Assembly: GCA_030526195.1 (NCBI GenBank)
Contig: JAUNDG010000020.1
Span: forward strand, 1-43,629
From: Lachnospiraceae bacterium
GTDB taxonomy: Bacteria; Bacillota; Clostridia; Lachnospirales; Lachnospiraceae
Length of the DNA stretch: 43,629 nt
Direction of reading: 5' to 3'
In this document: in pieces, positions 43,562-43,629 of the stretch
Layout of the letters: every line of letters begins with the position of its first letter
Numbering within the stretch: position 1 is the stretch's first letter
The notes under the pieces: generated by a model
Seen by the model: only the letters and a program-made list of their open reading frames with translations
Database searches by the model: none
What the model was told of the DNA's origin: nothing
Translations under genes and position numbers: made by a program

Positions 43562-43629
43562 ATGCAGGCACAAGCAAAAGATAAGGTTGTGATCGTGGAG
43601 GCTATGTCCACAGGCTTCAACCTGATACA
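43562..43629 (+). CDS. Start of a possible ATP-grasp enzyme, cut by the window edge
   Basis: GGGAGG precedes the ATG at 43562 by 6 bp. Twenty-two codons are visible (MQAQAKDKVVIVEAMSTGFNL). VVIVEAMSTGFNL resembles the N-terminal strand and loop of ATP-grasp amino-acid ligases (VIVDxxSTGxxLAP). It follows the MATE fusion by 77 bp in the same direction, so an enzyme-exporter pair is conceivable. The call rests on a short motif only. Confidence 0.5.
   Translation, partial: MQAQAKDKVVIVEAMSTGFNLI

Overview
The window reads as a chromosomal segment of an anaerobic Gram-positive Clostridium-like bacterium, most likely Lachnospiraceae or a relative. The grounds are lipoprotein signal peptides with lipoboxes, a flavin-reductase/rubredoxin electron-transfer protein, a BMP-type nucleoside ABC importer, a YesM/YesN two-component pair, zinc-ribbon membrane proteins, AGGAGG-type ribosome binding sites and intrinsic terminators. 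No tRNA, rRNA, CRISPR array, transposase or phage structural gene is visible. Both ends cut a gene.

Layout. (1) 1-7065, GC-rich metal-related cassette: a 5'-truncated Zn/Cd/Pb-type P-type ATPase with a very long His/Cys repeat N-terminus, a MATE exporter, a fusion of a CbiK-like cobaltochelatase with a succinylglutamate desuccinylase/aspartoacylase (AstE/AspA) zinc hydrolase ending in a Cys/His tail, and a second stand-alone AstE/AspA paralogue. (2) 7397-8191, a flavin-reductase domain with two nearly identical rubredoxin domains. (3) 8529-16480, a visibly AT-richer run of six co-directional genes that could be one operon ending at a terminator: an anchored surface protein, a lipoprotein with a C-terminal LHH nuclease toxin domain, its SUKH immunity partner, a zinc-ribbon/transmembrane/PASTA-like protein with tandem duplicated ribbons, and an overlapping pair of unrecognised genes, the second with a long Gly/Ala membrane segment. 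A convergent AlbA_2/Schlafen-type regulator follows, its promoter inside a perfect 54-bp palindrome. (4) 18082-26099: two zinc-ribbon membrane proteins, a 5'-nucleotidase-like lipoprotein, a small coiled-coil lipoprotein, an XRE regulator, another ribbon protein and a decayed HTH regulator gene. (5) 26125-33948: YesM/YesN two-component system followed by a complete BMP-type nucleoside importer. (6) 34042-37287 (minus strand): a partner-switching module (5TM-LYT/HAMP/PP2C phosphatase, GHKL anti-sigma kinase, STAS antagonist) with no sigma factor beside it. (7) 37510-43629: YbjQ-like protein, a stand-alone Hpt protein behind a promoter whose spacer is a G9 tract, a REC-GGDEF-EAL-REC-GGDEF hybrid, a MATE transporter fused to a degenerate anti-sigma-kinase-like domain, and the start of a possible ATP-grasp gene.

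Regions 5 to 7 form a dense signalling district (His-Asp phosphorelay, c-di-GMP, partner switching). Region 3 is the best candidate for an undescribed system: a lipoprotein-borne polymorphic toxin with immunity, co-transcribed with ribbon/PASTA-like and Gly-zipper membrane proteins. The CbiK-AstE fusion, the G9 promoter spacer, the palindromic operator and a strongly recurring GAAAATG oligomer are the other signals most worth checking. All family calls are from reading the sequence; no database search was run.
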